The position numbers and the translations under genes were made by a program. The notes below the pieces were generated by a model. The model made no database searches. It was not told where the DNA came from and saw nothing but the letters and a program-made list of their open reading frames with translations. A DNA stretch of 30,834 nucleotides from Bacteroidales bacterium (GTDB lineage: Bacteria; Bacteroidota; Bacteroidia; Bacteroidales; P3): NCBI GenBank assembly GCA_017618625.1, contig JAFZTV010000002.1:1-30834 (forward strand). The letters run 5' to 3'. Below are positions 23,974-30,834 of this stretch, piece by piece (positions within the stretch are counted from its first letter, which is position 1; the number at the start of each line of letters is the position of its first letter).

Positions 23974-24519
23974 ATGGTTTACACAAAGACAGGCGACGGC
24001 GGTACCACCTCTCTGGTAGGCGGAAAACGGGTGAGCAAATGCGACCCGAGGGTTGAGGCCTACGGCACCGTGGACGAGCTCAACTCGCACGTAGGTCTGC
24101 TGGCCGAATATGCCAACGCAGTCGATACCGCGATTTACACTCAGATGAAATCAATACAGGACGACCTGTTCACCATACAGACTCTTCTGGCCACCGAGGA
24201 TGAGGCGCTCTATGCCAAGATGCCGCAGGTCTCCGAGGACGACATAAAGAAGCTGGAGCAGTGGATAGACACCACCGAGGCGTCGCTGCCGAAGCTGCGG
24301 TCGTTCGTGACTGCTGGCGGCAGCGTGGCGGGTGCGCAGGCTCATGTGGCGCGTTGCGTTTGCCGCAGGGCTGAACGCCGCGTCGTGGAAATGTCTCAGC
24401 AGTGCCCCGTCGAGGCGGTCTTGATGCAGTATCTCAACCGCCTCTCCGACTATCTCTTCGTCATTTCACGCAAACTTGTTGTGGCTGAGGGGAAAACGGA
24501 GACGTTCAAAAAAATATAG
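23974..24519 (+). CDS. PduO-type cob(I)alamin adenosyltransferase
   Basis: A 181-residue enzyme that transfers the adenosyl group of ATP to reduced cobalamin to make coenzyme B12. The N-terminal ATP-binding motif is TKTGDGGTTSLVGGKRV, followed by RVEAYGTVDELNSHVGL, and the helix near the C-terminus has CVCRRAERRVVEM and LNRLSDYLFVISR. All are typical of the PduO/MMAB class. Its presence implies use of adenosylcobalamin-dependent enzymes. It starts 58 bases after the NifU gene. Confidence 0.93.
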   Translation: MVYTKTGDGGTTSLVGGKRVSKCDPRVEAYGTVDELNSHVGLLAEYANAVDTAIYTQMKSIQDDLFTIQTLLATEDEALYAKMPQVSEDDIKKLEQWIDTTEASLPKLRSFVTAGGSVAGAQAHVARCVCRRAERRVVEMSQQCPVEAVLMQYLNRLSDYLFVISRKLVVAEGKTETFKKI

Positions 24520-24528
24520 CCTGCGGAT

Positions 24529-24558
24529 TTTGCCATTTTTGTAAAAGATGTATTTTTG
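24529..24558 (+). promoter_or_regulatory. Promoter of the DUF2795-like gene
   Basis: TTTG (24529-24532), an 18-base spacer and TATTTTTG (24551-24558), leaving a leader of about 75 bases before the ATG at 24640. Confidence 0.7.
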
Positions 24559-24639
24559 CAGGTGCTTAAAAATCGCTATTTGGCAATCAAATTATAGCAA
24601 ATCAAACAGATATATCAGGTAATTTAAACAGTTAAGACT

Positions 24640-24861
24640 ATGTATTGGACGCTAGAATTGGCCTCGAAGCTTGAAGACGCTCCTTGGCCCGCAACTAAAG
24701 AGGAACTTATAGACTATGCCCAGCGCACAGGCGCCCCTATGGAGGTTATCGAGAACCTGCAGGAGATTGAGGACGAGGGCGAAGCATACGAAACAATTGA
24801 AGACATCTGGCCCGACTATCCTACCAAGGAAGACTTCTTCTTCGAGGAGGACGAATACTAG
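24640..24861 (+). CDS. Small acidic DUF2795-like protein
   Basis: A 73-residue acidic cytoplasmic protein of unknown function that I recognise as highly conserved in Bacteroidales. It starts MYWTLELASKLEDAPWPATK and ends DYPTKEDFFFEEDEY. The middle (LIDYAQRTGAPMEVIENLQE) fits the DUF2795 helical fold. It is a single gene with its own promoter and terminator. Confidence 0.88.
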   Translation: MYWTLELASKLEDAPWPATKEELIDYAQRTGAPMEVIENLQEIEDEGEAYETIEDIWPDYPTKEDFFFEEDEY

Positions 24862-24885
24862 TCTATGACGGCAGATTGGCTCAAC

Positions 24886-24918
24886 GGGTGGCGTGTCTGA
24901 CACCGCCGCCCATTTTTT
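24886..24918 (+). terminator. Intrinsic terminator
   Basis: An 11-pair stem with one bulge (24886-24896 with 24900-24911) and a run of six T, ending the DUF2795-like gene. Confidence 0.8.
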
Positions 24919-24940
24919 GTACCTTTTTATTTCGGCGGTA

Positions 24941-25714
24941 ATGAAGATAGTTTTTATTGGAGCGGGCAATGTCGCGACTCACTTGGCAAAAGCGATGTCG
25001 GCGGCCGGTCACTCTATCTTGCAGATGTGGTCGCGCGACATTCGTCATGCAGCTGAGAGCGCGGCTGACACGGGCGCGGTGGCCATCGACAAACTCGACA
25101 ATTTAGACAAATCTGCTGACTTTTATATCATAGCGGTCCCTGACGACCATATCTCTGCCATCTCCGCCCAGCTGCCGTCTGTCGCTGGCATCGTGTTGCA
25201 CACAAGCGGCAGCGTCTCGCTCGATGCTATCGCTCATCTTCGGCGAGGTGTCCTGTGGTTTCCGCACTCTTTCGTAAAAGGAACCGAAATGTCATACGAC
25301 AACCTGCAATGCTGTTACGAAGGCTCGTCTGCCGAAGTGGAGGCGGCTTTGCAGGCGTTGTTGCACAATGTCGCACGCAGCAGCTACCGGCTCGACAGCA
25401 CTCAGCGCCGTTGGGCGCATCTGGCCTCGGTGGTCACCAACAATTTCTGCCATGCCTTGAACACCCTGGGTGAGCAGATTATGAATCAACATAACATGGA
25501 TTTCGCTATGCTGCGTCCGCTCATCCTTTCTACCGCCGAGCGGGCTATGCAGTCTGACCTTGCTGCCAGGCAGACGGGGCCGGCGGCCAGGCACGATGAA
25601 AAGACTATGCAGGCCCACAGGCAGATGCTCGAAAGCATGCCCGAAGCTCAGAAGGCATACGTGGCGCTCTCTGACCTGATTCAGTCGTTCCAGAAGTCGT
25701 CGGGCAGCAGGTAG
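24941..25714 (+). CDS. Rossmann-fold and DUF2520 domain protein
   Basis: A 257-residue protein similar to the F420/ketopantoate-reductase-like family seen in Bacteroidetes. The N-terminal nucleotide-binding motif is MKIVFIGAGNVATHLAKAMS, and the second half of the first domain has IVLHTSGSVSLDAI and GVLWFPHSFVKGTE. The C-terminal helical DUF2520 domain (about 125-257) includes HLASVVTNNFCHALNTLGE. Enzyme activity and substrate are unknown. The frame opens at a GTG at 24893, but that lies in the preceding terminator, so the ATG at 24941 is used. The last 34 bases overlap the 3' end of the minus-strand gene. Confidence 0.88.
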   Translation: MKIVFIGAGNVATHLAKAMSAAGHSILQMWSRDIRHAAESAADTGAVAIDKLDNLDKSADFYIIAVPDDHISAISAQLPSVAGIVLHTSGSVSLDAIAHLRRGVLWFPHSFVKGTEMSYDNLQCCYEGSSAEVEAALQALLHNVARSSYRLDSTQRRWAHLASVVTNNFCHALNTLGEQIMNQHNMDFAMLRPLILSTAERAMQSDLAARQTGPAARHDEKTMQAHRQMLESMPEAQKAYVALSDLIQSFQKSSGSR

Positions 25715-27834
25715 AGGGTCTCTACATAGCGTCTGCTCTGCCGACGGACGGTCTTGTAGTAGCGTTTGTCGTCGGCAATCTTTTCTTTCAGAATACGCAT
25801 GGTTTCTTCGTATTCGTCGGCACATCCTGCGGCGCGGTAAACGCGTGCAATGTCGCGCAGCACCGTCTTGTTGGCTATGTTCGCAATCGGCAGTTGCTCG
25901 TCTGTGGCCGCAATCAGCTGTATCGCTTGTGCGTTTTCTCCGTTATGCACTAGCTGGTTTGCAACCTGCTCCACCGAGCGCCAATACCCTTCGATAAACT
26001 GGCGTGAAATCGGGTCTAAATGCACCAACGTGATGTCATGCCAGCTGATGTCTTTCAATGCATGGCGGCAGAAAGTCTCGCAGTCAATCGAGTCGCACGG
26101 GGTGGGGCAGAGGCGGTAGCAGAGCCCCGTCAGCTGTAGTCGTCCCGGGAAATGTTTGCCGTAGTAGTCGCGCATATACTGTGAGAAGAACACCGGGCGT
26201 TTGAAGTCGTTGGCGTTGAGGGTGGGCGACAACCAGCGCCACCCGCCTTTAATGTTCACGTTCGCGACGGTGACATCGGGTCTTATGCCCTCCACTTGCT
26301 GGGCGTACCACAGCGGGAAGGTGTCGTTGTCGCCGTAGGTAATGAGTATGGCGTCCTGGTCGCACGAGTTGAGCATGTTCGCCGCCGTGTCGTGCGCCGT
26401 GTAGCGTCCGCAACGACTGTGGTCCTCCCAGTTCTGGCAGGCCATCAGGGTCGGCACCGCCGCCAAAAGCAGGTACGCCGCTAATATGGCTGGTTTTTTG
26501 AGCTTTTGGCTTTTAAGTTTTTGAAAGGACTCAATCAGCCACTTTGCACCGAATGCTATCCACACCGCAAAGGCGTAGAATGACAGTATGTACGCGTAGT
26601 CGCGTTCCCTCGGCTCGTACACGGGGTGGTTCATGTAAAACCCCAGTACTATGCCGCCCATGAGGAACAATGCGAGTGTCACGAAGAATCCGCGGCGTCG
26701 CTGGCGGCACTGATATATCGCGCCCGCGATGCCCAGCAGCAGCGGCAGCGCGAAATAGCGGTTGTGCGCGCAGCTGTCCATATCCCGTGGCGGCGTCGCC
26801 GACGAGCCCACCAACAGGTCATCCACCAGCGGAAGTCCCGTGATGAACTGCCCGTTCTGCATCCCGCCAAATCCCTGTCGGTCATTGAATCGCCCGCTGA
26901 AGTTCCACATCAGGTACCGCACATACATATATCCGAACTGGTAGCTCACCAGCAGCTCCACGTCGCCTCCTTTCCCCTCCCACACCGCGTAGTGCTCGGC
27001 GTTCTCCGCATTTTTGCGCCAGCTGCGCGGCCACAGTGGGGCTTTTGCATATTGGTCCCGATTCATGTATTTCTTAAACCCCTTGGCCGTCGACGGGTTC
27101 CCGTAGCATATCTGCGGTTTCGAAGCGGCGCGTATAGGCACTATGGAGTATGTGCTCAATCCCAGCGTGAAAAACAGCAGCGCCAGGCCCATAAGCCCTG
27201 CAATCCGCTTCCACGACCGCCTCCGTGGCGACCTCCGTAGCACGAAAATGACAATCAGCGCCACCGACGGCAGCACCAGCAGCGTCAGCTGATGCACACC
27301 TACTCCCAGGCCTGCCACCAGCGCTATAAGCAGCAGCCATTTGTGGCGGCGTCCCTCTTTCGAGCGGTACCATTTCAGCGCCGCCCACAGCATAAATGCC
27401 GCCATGCAGGTAGCAAGCGAATACACCTCGCTCTCCGTAGCCGAAAACCACGCGGTGTCGCAGAACATGTAGCACAGCGACCCGACCAGCGCTGCCCATC
27501 GTGTCGCCACTCGCGGCCCGCCCTCGTGCGGCTCGGCAAGCATCAGTATGGTGCTGTACAGCAGCCCCACCGTCGCGCCCGCAGCCACAGCCGACAGCGC
27601 GTTCGACAGCGGCGCTACAAGCATCGCATTCCCGCCGGACAGAAGCATCACACAGTGCGCCAGCAGGTTGTAGGTCGGTGCTCCCGGCGGGTGCCCAACC
27701 TGCAATCCATACGAGGTGGCTATAAATTCTCCGCAATCCCAGAAGCTCACCGTCGGCTCCATCGTGAGCAGATACACCACGCTCCCTGCAACGGCCATCG
27801 CCGCCGCAATCAGCCTGTCGGTATGCTTCTTCAA
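25681..27834 (-). CDS. DUF2723 integral membrane protein
   Basis: A polytopic inner-membrane protein of the DUF2723 family, related to the O-mannosyltransferase-like TMEM260 group. It shows the signature TMEPTVSFWDCGEFI and GHPPGAPTYNLL, many transmembrane helices to about residue 460, and a soluble C-terminal part with QDAILITYGDNDTFPLWY. The activity in bacteria is not established. I place the start at the TTG at 27834 (LKKHTDRLIAAAMAV), which gives 717 residues and a complete first helix. The frame is open to an ATG at 27969, but that 45-residue extension comes from a low-complexity intergenic tract. It is shorter than many homologues, which exceed 1000 residues. Confidence 0.88.
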   Translation of the reverse strand: MKKHTDRLIAAAMAVAGSVVYLLTMEPTVSFWDCGEFIATSYGLQVGHPPGAPTYNLLAHCVMLLSGGNAMLVAPLSNALSAVAAGATVGLLYSTILMLAEPHEGGPRVATRWAALVGSLCYMFCDTAWFSATESEVYSLATCMAAFMLWAALKWYRSKEGRRHKWLLLIALVAGLGVGVHQLTLLVLPSVALIVIFVLRRSPRRRSWKRIAGLMGLALLFFTLGLSTYSIVPIRAASKPQICYGNPSTAKGFKKYMNRDQYAKAPLWPRSWRKNAENAEHYAVWEGKGGDVELLVSYQFGYMYVRYLMWNFSGRFNDRQGFGGMQNGQFITGLPLVDDLLVGSSATPPRDMDSCAHNRYFALPLLLGIAGAIYQCRQRRRGFFVTLALFLMGGIVLGFYMNHPVYEPRERDYAYILSFYAFAVWIAFGAKWLIESFQKLKSQKLKKPAILAAYLLLAAVPTLMACQNWEDHSRCGRYTAHDTAANMLNSCDQDAILITYGDNDTFPLWYAQQVEGIRPDVTVANVNIKGGWRWLSPTLNANDFKRPVFFSQYMRDYYGKHFPGRLQLTGLCYRLCPTPCDSIDCETFCRHALKDISWHDITLVHLDPISRQFIEGYWRSVEQVANQLVHNGENAQAIQLIAATDEQLPIANIANKTVLRDIARVYRAAGCADEYEETMRILKEKIADDKRYYKTVRRQSRRYVETLYLLPDDFWND

Positions 27835-27849
27835 CCACCGTCCGCCTAT

Positions 27850-27937
27850 GTCTGACCCCCTAAAACCCAAAACAAAAAACTGGAAATTTGAAACTAAAAA
27901 ACTAAAACCACCACCAACAACAACTAAAAACTTGAAA
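27850..27937. repeat. Low-complexity tract between lptE and the DUF2723 gene
   Basis: The + strand reads as repeated short A/C words (aaactaaaaaactaaaac, caacaacaactaaaaac). On the minus strand this is tttttagttttttagtttc, a pattern like those at 20773-20799 and 21937-21972. Confidence 0.6.
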
Positions 27938-28456
27938 CTACCAATTAACCACCGCCTTGTTGAACACATCCTCGCACAGCTCCTGCACTATCTCCTCCAC
28001 CAGCGCGCTCTCCACCGTCGAGAAGTCGCGGCTCGCGTTATAGTCCTTATAGCGTGAGAAGCTCTGGTTGAAGTTCGCCTCCTCGTTCAGCGTGTTCACA
28101 AACCTCACCTGTATCGTGATGGTGAGTCGGTTCATCGACACCTCGTCGTTGCTCGACAGCGACGAAGCCCTCGTCGCATATCCTGTTATCTCGCCCTCTA
28201 TCTGCAGGTCACCGTCCGTGTTGGCAACGTTCAGCGACGTCTGCGACGCAAACATGTTCCGCAGGTCGTCCGACAGCTTTTGGCTCAGCTGCGGGTTTAC
28301 TGTCGGCGCGTAGTTCGGAAAAGTCTTCACCGAAATTGTCTTTGCCCCGGGCGGTATCGATGCTCCGGTGAAGCTGTACCCGCCCGAGCAGCCGCAAAGC
28401 ACAGCAGCCGCCACCGCCACAAGCATCATGTATTTTCTACAAAAGTTCACGGCCAT
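27938..28456 (-). CDS. lptE: LPS-assembly lipoprotein LptE (Bacteroidetes type)
   Basis: A 172-residue outer-membrane lipoprotein expected to plug the LptD channel and help place lipopolysaccharide in the outer leaflet. The signal peptide ends in a lipobox, LCGC, with Cys23 as the lipidated residue, followed by GGYSFTGASIPPGAKTISVK, a typical start for this family. The pattern FPNYAPTVNPQLSQKLSDDL and RLTITIQVRFVNTLNEEANF also fit. It starts seven bases after the stop of a small upstream gene. Confidence 0.87.
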   Translation of the reverse strand: MAVNFCRKYMMLVAVAAAVLCGCSGGYSFTGASIPPGAKTISVKTFPNYAPTVNPQLSQKLSDDLRNMFASQTSLNVANTDGDLQIEGEITGYATRASSLSSNDEVSMNRLTITIQVRFVNTLNEEANFNQSFSRYKDYNASRDFSTVESALVEEIVQELCEDVFNKAVVNW

Positions 28457-28462
28457 GTAGGG

Positions 28463-28633
28463 TTAGTAATCGCGCGAGTCCTCGTCTATCCGTTGCTCGT
28501 CCTCGAGCTGCCACAGCATAAACGACGACTGCTGCTCCATATAGTTGAGTATCTCCACCTTGTGCGTGAGGTCGGTCACCGTGCAAATCTCGGTTACCAA
28601 TGCGTCAATCTTCTGTTTGAAGTTGTTGTCCAT
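28463..28633 (-). CDS. Small protein of unknown function upstream of lptE
   Basis: A 56-residue acidic reading frame, MDNNFKQKIDALVTEICTVT then DLTHKVEILNYMEQQSSFML, ending in DEQRIDEDSRDY. It is predicted to be mostly helical, with no signal peptide. I do not recognise it. Support comes from position: it lies between a good promoter and lptE, stops six bases before the lptE start, and fills the space without a gap. Confidence 0.65.
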   Translation of the reverse strand: MDNNFKQKIDALVTEICTVTDLTHKVEILNYMEQQSSFMLWQLEDEQRIDEDSRDY

Positions 28634-28683
28634 GAGCTATTCGTTGACTTGTTTAATGTTCACTCCTTATTCATTTGAAGAGG

Positions 28684-28713
28684 CAAAGATACGAAAATAT
28701 CGTTGAAAGACAA
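28684..28713 (-). promoter_or_regulatory. Promoter of the small gene-lptE-DUF2723 operon
   Basis: On the minus strand TTG (28713-28711), a 19-base spacer and TATCTTTG (28691-28684), about 50 bases before the first ATG. Confidence 0.8.
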
Positions 28714-28799
28714 TAAACCCTATGTGGAATTTAAATATACTTTTCATTATCCTCTGCAAATATAAGTTTTTTTGAAATCGGACATTCAAGAAATTTAAG

Positions 28800-28807
28800 T
28801 ATCTTTG
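28800..28807 (+). promoter_or_regulatory. Bacteroidetes -7 element of the first C69 gene
   Basis: TATCTTTG at 28800-28807, with TTTG at 28771-28774 (spacer 25, longer than usual), 43 bases before the ATG. Confidence 0.6.
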
Positions 28808-28850
28808 CAACTCCAAAAGTTGTAATTACAAACAAAAAACAATATCCATT

Positions 28851-30608
28851 ATGTCGTTAAGAAAAAGTTTTCTATCGATTGTGTGTTGCGCTTTGTCGCT
28901 GTTGATGGTTCGTCCGGCCGAGGCCTGCACTAATTTCCTTTTCACCCCTGGCTCCACCAAGGACGGCTCGGCCATGATTACCTACGCCGCAGACTCCCAC
29001 ACCCTCTACGGTGAGCTTTACTACCGTCGTGCGGCCGACTATCCCGCTGGCACCATGTTCATGCTCTACGAGTGGGACACCGGCAAGAAACTCTTCGAGA
29101 TTCCGCAGGTTGAGCACACCTACAACGTGGTCGGCAACATGAACGAATACCAGCTCGCCATCGGCGAAACCACCTATGGTGGCCGCGAGGAGTGCTGGAA
29201 CACCCCCGTCAAGGGCATCGACTACGGTTCGCTCATTTACATCACCCTCCAGCGCGCCAAGACCGCCCGCGAGGCCATCCGTGTCATGACCTCACTCGTC
29301 GAGCAGTACGGCTACTGCAGCGAGGGCGAGAGCTTCTCCATCTGCGACCCCGACGAGGTCTGGATTCTCGAGATGATTGGCAAACGCGCCGAATACGACA
29401 CTGTCAAGGGCAAGCCCGTCATGAAGAAACAGTACAAAGGCTTCAAGGACGGCGCAGTATGGGTCGCCCGTCGCATCCCCGACGGCTACGTCAGCGGCCA
29501 CGCCAACCAGGCCCGCATCACCACCTTCCCCCTCGAAACCAAAGGCTCCTACAAGTCCATCAGCAGCCGCAACATCAAGAACATCATGATGCGCGAGTGC
29601 GAGTGCGTCTATGCCGCCGATGTGATTAGCTTCGCACGTCAGCGCGGCTGGTTCAACGGCAAGGACGAGGAGTTCTCCTTCGCCGACACCTACTGCCCGC
29701 TCACATTCAGCGGCATCCGTGGCTGCGACGCCCGTGTCTATGCCATGTTCAACCGCATCAACAACGGCATGCAGAAATACGAGAAATACGCCATGGGCGA
29801 CCCCAAGGCCGCTCGTCTGCCTCTCTGGATTAAACCTGACCACAAGGTTGACCTCCACGAGGTCATGAACCTCATGCGCGACCACTACGAGGGCACCGCT
29901 ATGGACATGACCAAGGATGTGGGAGCTGGTCCTTTCACCTGCCCCTACCGCTGGCGCCCGATGGGTTGGGAAGTCGATGGCAAGAAATACGTCCATGAGC
30001 GCGCTACCTCAACCCAGCAGACCGGCTTCTCCTTTGTCGCCCAGTGCCGCAGCTATATCCACAACCGTCGCATGGCCGGCATCCTCTGGTTCGGCGTTGA
30101 CGACACCTACTCCACCTGCTACTGCCCCATGTACTGCGGCTTGACTGAAATCCCCGAGTGCTTCCGCGAGGGCAACGGCTCCATGGTCGAATACTCCGAA
30201 ACCGCCGCCTTCTGGCTCTTCAACCGCGTCACCAACTTCTGCTACAGCCGCTATGGCGACATGATTGTTGACCTTCAGAAAGTCCAGAATCGTCTCGAAG
30301 AAAAGTTCATCCGCGAAGTCGCACATCGCGACCGCAAATACGACGGCCTCTCCGACGACCAGCTCCAGAAAGAGCTCAACGGCTTCTCCCGCGAGATGGC
30401 TCAGGAGATGATGCGCGAGTGGACCAAACTCGACCGCTACCTCCTCGTCAAATACATCGACGGCAACATCAAGAAAGAGACCAACGGTCACTTCAAGACC
30501 ACCGAGACCGGCATGAGCGCCTTCCCCGACCAGCCCGAATACCCCAAGTGGTTCTATCGCCAGATTGTCGAAGACCACGGTCCGGTCATCGAAGAAAAGA
30601 AACTGTAA
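28851..30608 (+). CDS. Peptidase family C69 dipeptidase, exported
   Basis: A 585-residue N-terminal-nucleophile hydrolase that cleaves dipeptides. The signal peptide (RKSFLSIVCCALSLLMVRP) ends at AEA before Cys26, so cleavage exposes the catalytic cysteine (ACTNFLFTPGSTKDGSAMIT). Other conserved parts include ADSHTLYGELYY, NEYQLAIGETTYGGREE, IDYGSLIYITLQRAKTAREA, SFSICDPDEVWILEMIGK and VSGHANQARI. Length fits the family. It is followed by a strong terminator and then by a second gene of the same family. It probably works in the periplasm in peptide scavenging. Confidence 0.94.
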   Translation: MSLRKSFLSIVCCALSLLMVRPAEACTNFLFTPGSTKDGSAMITYAADSHTLYGELYYRRAADYPAGTMFMLYEWDTGKKLFEIPQVEHTYNVVGNMNEYQLAIGETTYGGREECWNTPVKGIDYGSLIYITLQRAKTAREAIRVMTSLVEQYGYCSEGESFSICDPDEVWILEMIGKRAEYDTVKGKPVMKKQYKGFKDGAVWVARRIPDGYVSGHANQARITTFPLETKGSYKSISSRNIKNIMMRECECVYAADVISFARQRGWFNGKDEEFSFADTYCPLTFSGIRGCDARVYAMFNRINNGMQKYEKYAMGDPKAARLPLWIKPDHKVDLHEVMNLMRDHYEGTAMDMTKDVGAGPFTCPYRWRPMGWEVDGKKYVHERATSTQQTGFSFVAQCRSYIHNRRMAGILWFGVDDTYSTCYCPMYCGLTEIPECFREGNGSMVEYSETAAFWLFNRVTNFCYSRYGDMIVDLQKVQNRLEEKFIREVAHRDRKYDGLSDDQLQKELNGFSREMAQEMMREWTKLDRYLLVKYIDGNIKKETNGHFKTTETGMSAFPDQPEYPKWFYRQIVEDHGPVIEEKKL

Positions 30609-30613
30609 AAAAG

Positions 30614-30646
30614 AAAGGAGCCGCCAAATCGGCTCCTTTTCTTTTT
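30614..30646 (+). terminator. Intrinsic terminator
   Basis: A 10-base perfect stem (aaaggagccg at 30614-30623 with cggctccttt at 30630-30639), a six-base loop and a T-rich tail, six bases after the C69 stop codon. Confidence 0.9.
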
Positions 30647-30653
30647 TATTTTC

Positions 30654-30661
30654 TATCTTTG
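30654..30661 (+). promoter_or_regulatory. Bacteroidetes -7 element of the second C69 gene
   Basis: TATCTTTG at 30654-30661 lies directly after the T run of the preceding terminator and 21 bases before the ATG. No TTG is found at the usual distance. Confidence 0.55.
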
Positions 30662-30682
30662 CAGTGTTAAAACTAAAACCAG

Positions 30683-30834
30683 ATGAAAAAGATTTCGATA
30701 ATCGTAACAGCATTGTTTCTTTGGGCAACCTGTGATGTGGAGGCCTGCACCAATTTCCTTTTCTCGCGCGGCAGCACCGCCGACGGCAGCACCATGATTA
30801 CCTATGCCGCCGACTCCCACGTGCGCTACGGCGA
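30683..30834 (+). CDS. Second peptidase family C69 dipeptidase (3' end missing)
   Basis: The first 50 codons of a paralogue of the preceding gene, cut by the window edge. The signal peptide (KKISIIVTALFLWATC) ends at VEA before Cys22, the expected nucleophile, in ACTNFLFSRGSTADGSTMIT. The sequence after it, YAADSHVRYG, is close to its neighbour. This is a tandem duplication with separate transcription signals. Confidence 0.92.
   Translation, partial: MKKISIIVTALFLWATCDVEACTNFLFSRGSTADGSTMITYAADSHVRYG

Overview
The window is a stretch of a Bacteroidales-type (Bacteroidota) chromosome. Evidence for this: the rpsK-rpsD-rpoA-rplQ order followed by enolase, repeated matches to the Bacteroidetes promoter pattern (a TTG/TTTG element, about 18-20 bases, then TAnnTTTG), lineage-typical families (DUF6266-like, DUF2723, DUF2795-like, a Bacteroidetes-type LptE, family C69 dipeptidases) and a type II-C CRISPR system with 47-base repeats. 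I cannot name the species.

Layout. 1-3956 (+): end of a ribosomal protein operon (rpsK truncated by the window edge, rpsD, rpoA, rplQ), a strong terminator, then eno. 4136-4681 (+): a membrane-anchored coiled-coil protein. 4768-7305 (-): a small TPR-like protein, secG and a RecD-like helicase. 7417-9142 (+): rpmH and the rRNA methyltransferase rlmD, separated by a run of hairpins ending in an intrinsic terminator. 9344-11098 (-): two accessory genes, one DUF6266-like and one unrecognised.

11099-18844 is a complete type II-C CRISPR-Cas locus. An array of eight identical 47-base repeats and seven spacers is read on the + strand from a leader on its left. It converges on a minus-strand operon cas9 - four-helix-bundle gene - cas1 - cas2, with a perfect 32-base palindromic terminator between the two. 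A tracrRNA gene with its own promoter lies just upstream of cas9 on the same strand. The anti-repeat is 19 bases identical to repeat positions 2-20. The most unusual part is the four-helix-bundle gene placed between cas9 and cas1. It overlaps cas1 by 8 bases, so it looks like a built-in member of the operon. Two phased short repeats flank this locus: a 9-base repeat between cas9 and the four-helix gene, and a striking 11-base-period purine-rich array between the tracrRNA promoter and the next gene.

19199-25714 (+): an S41 C-terminal processing protease whose last ~52 residues are in another frame, a TlpA-like thioredoxin lipoprotein or periplasmic protein, a Nudix hydrolase, an Mrp/ApbC Fe-S carrier with a NifU-like partner, a PduO-type cobalamin adenosyltransferase, a small acidic DUF2795-like protein and a Rossmann/DUF2520 protein. 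25681-28633 (-): a small unknown gene, lptE and a DUF2723 membrane protein. 28851-end (+): two tandem C69 dipeptidases, the second cut by the window edge.

All calls are from reading the sequence. No database search was possible, so family names rest on motif recognition.
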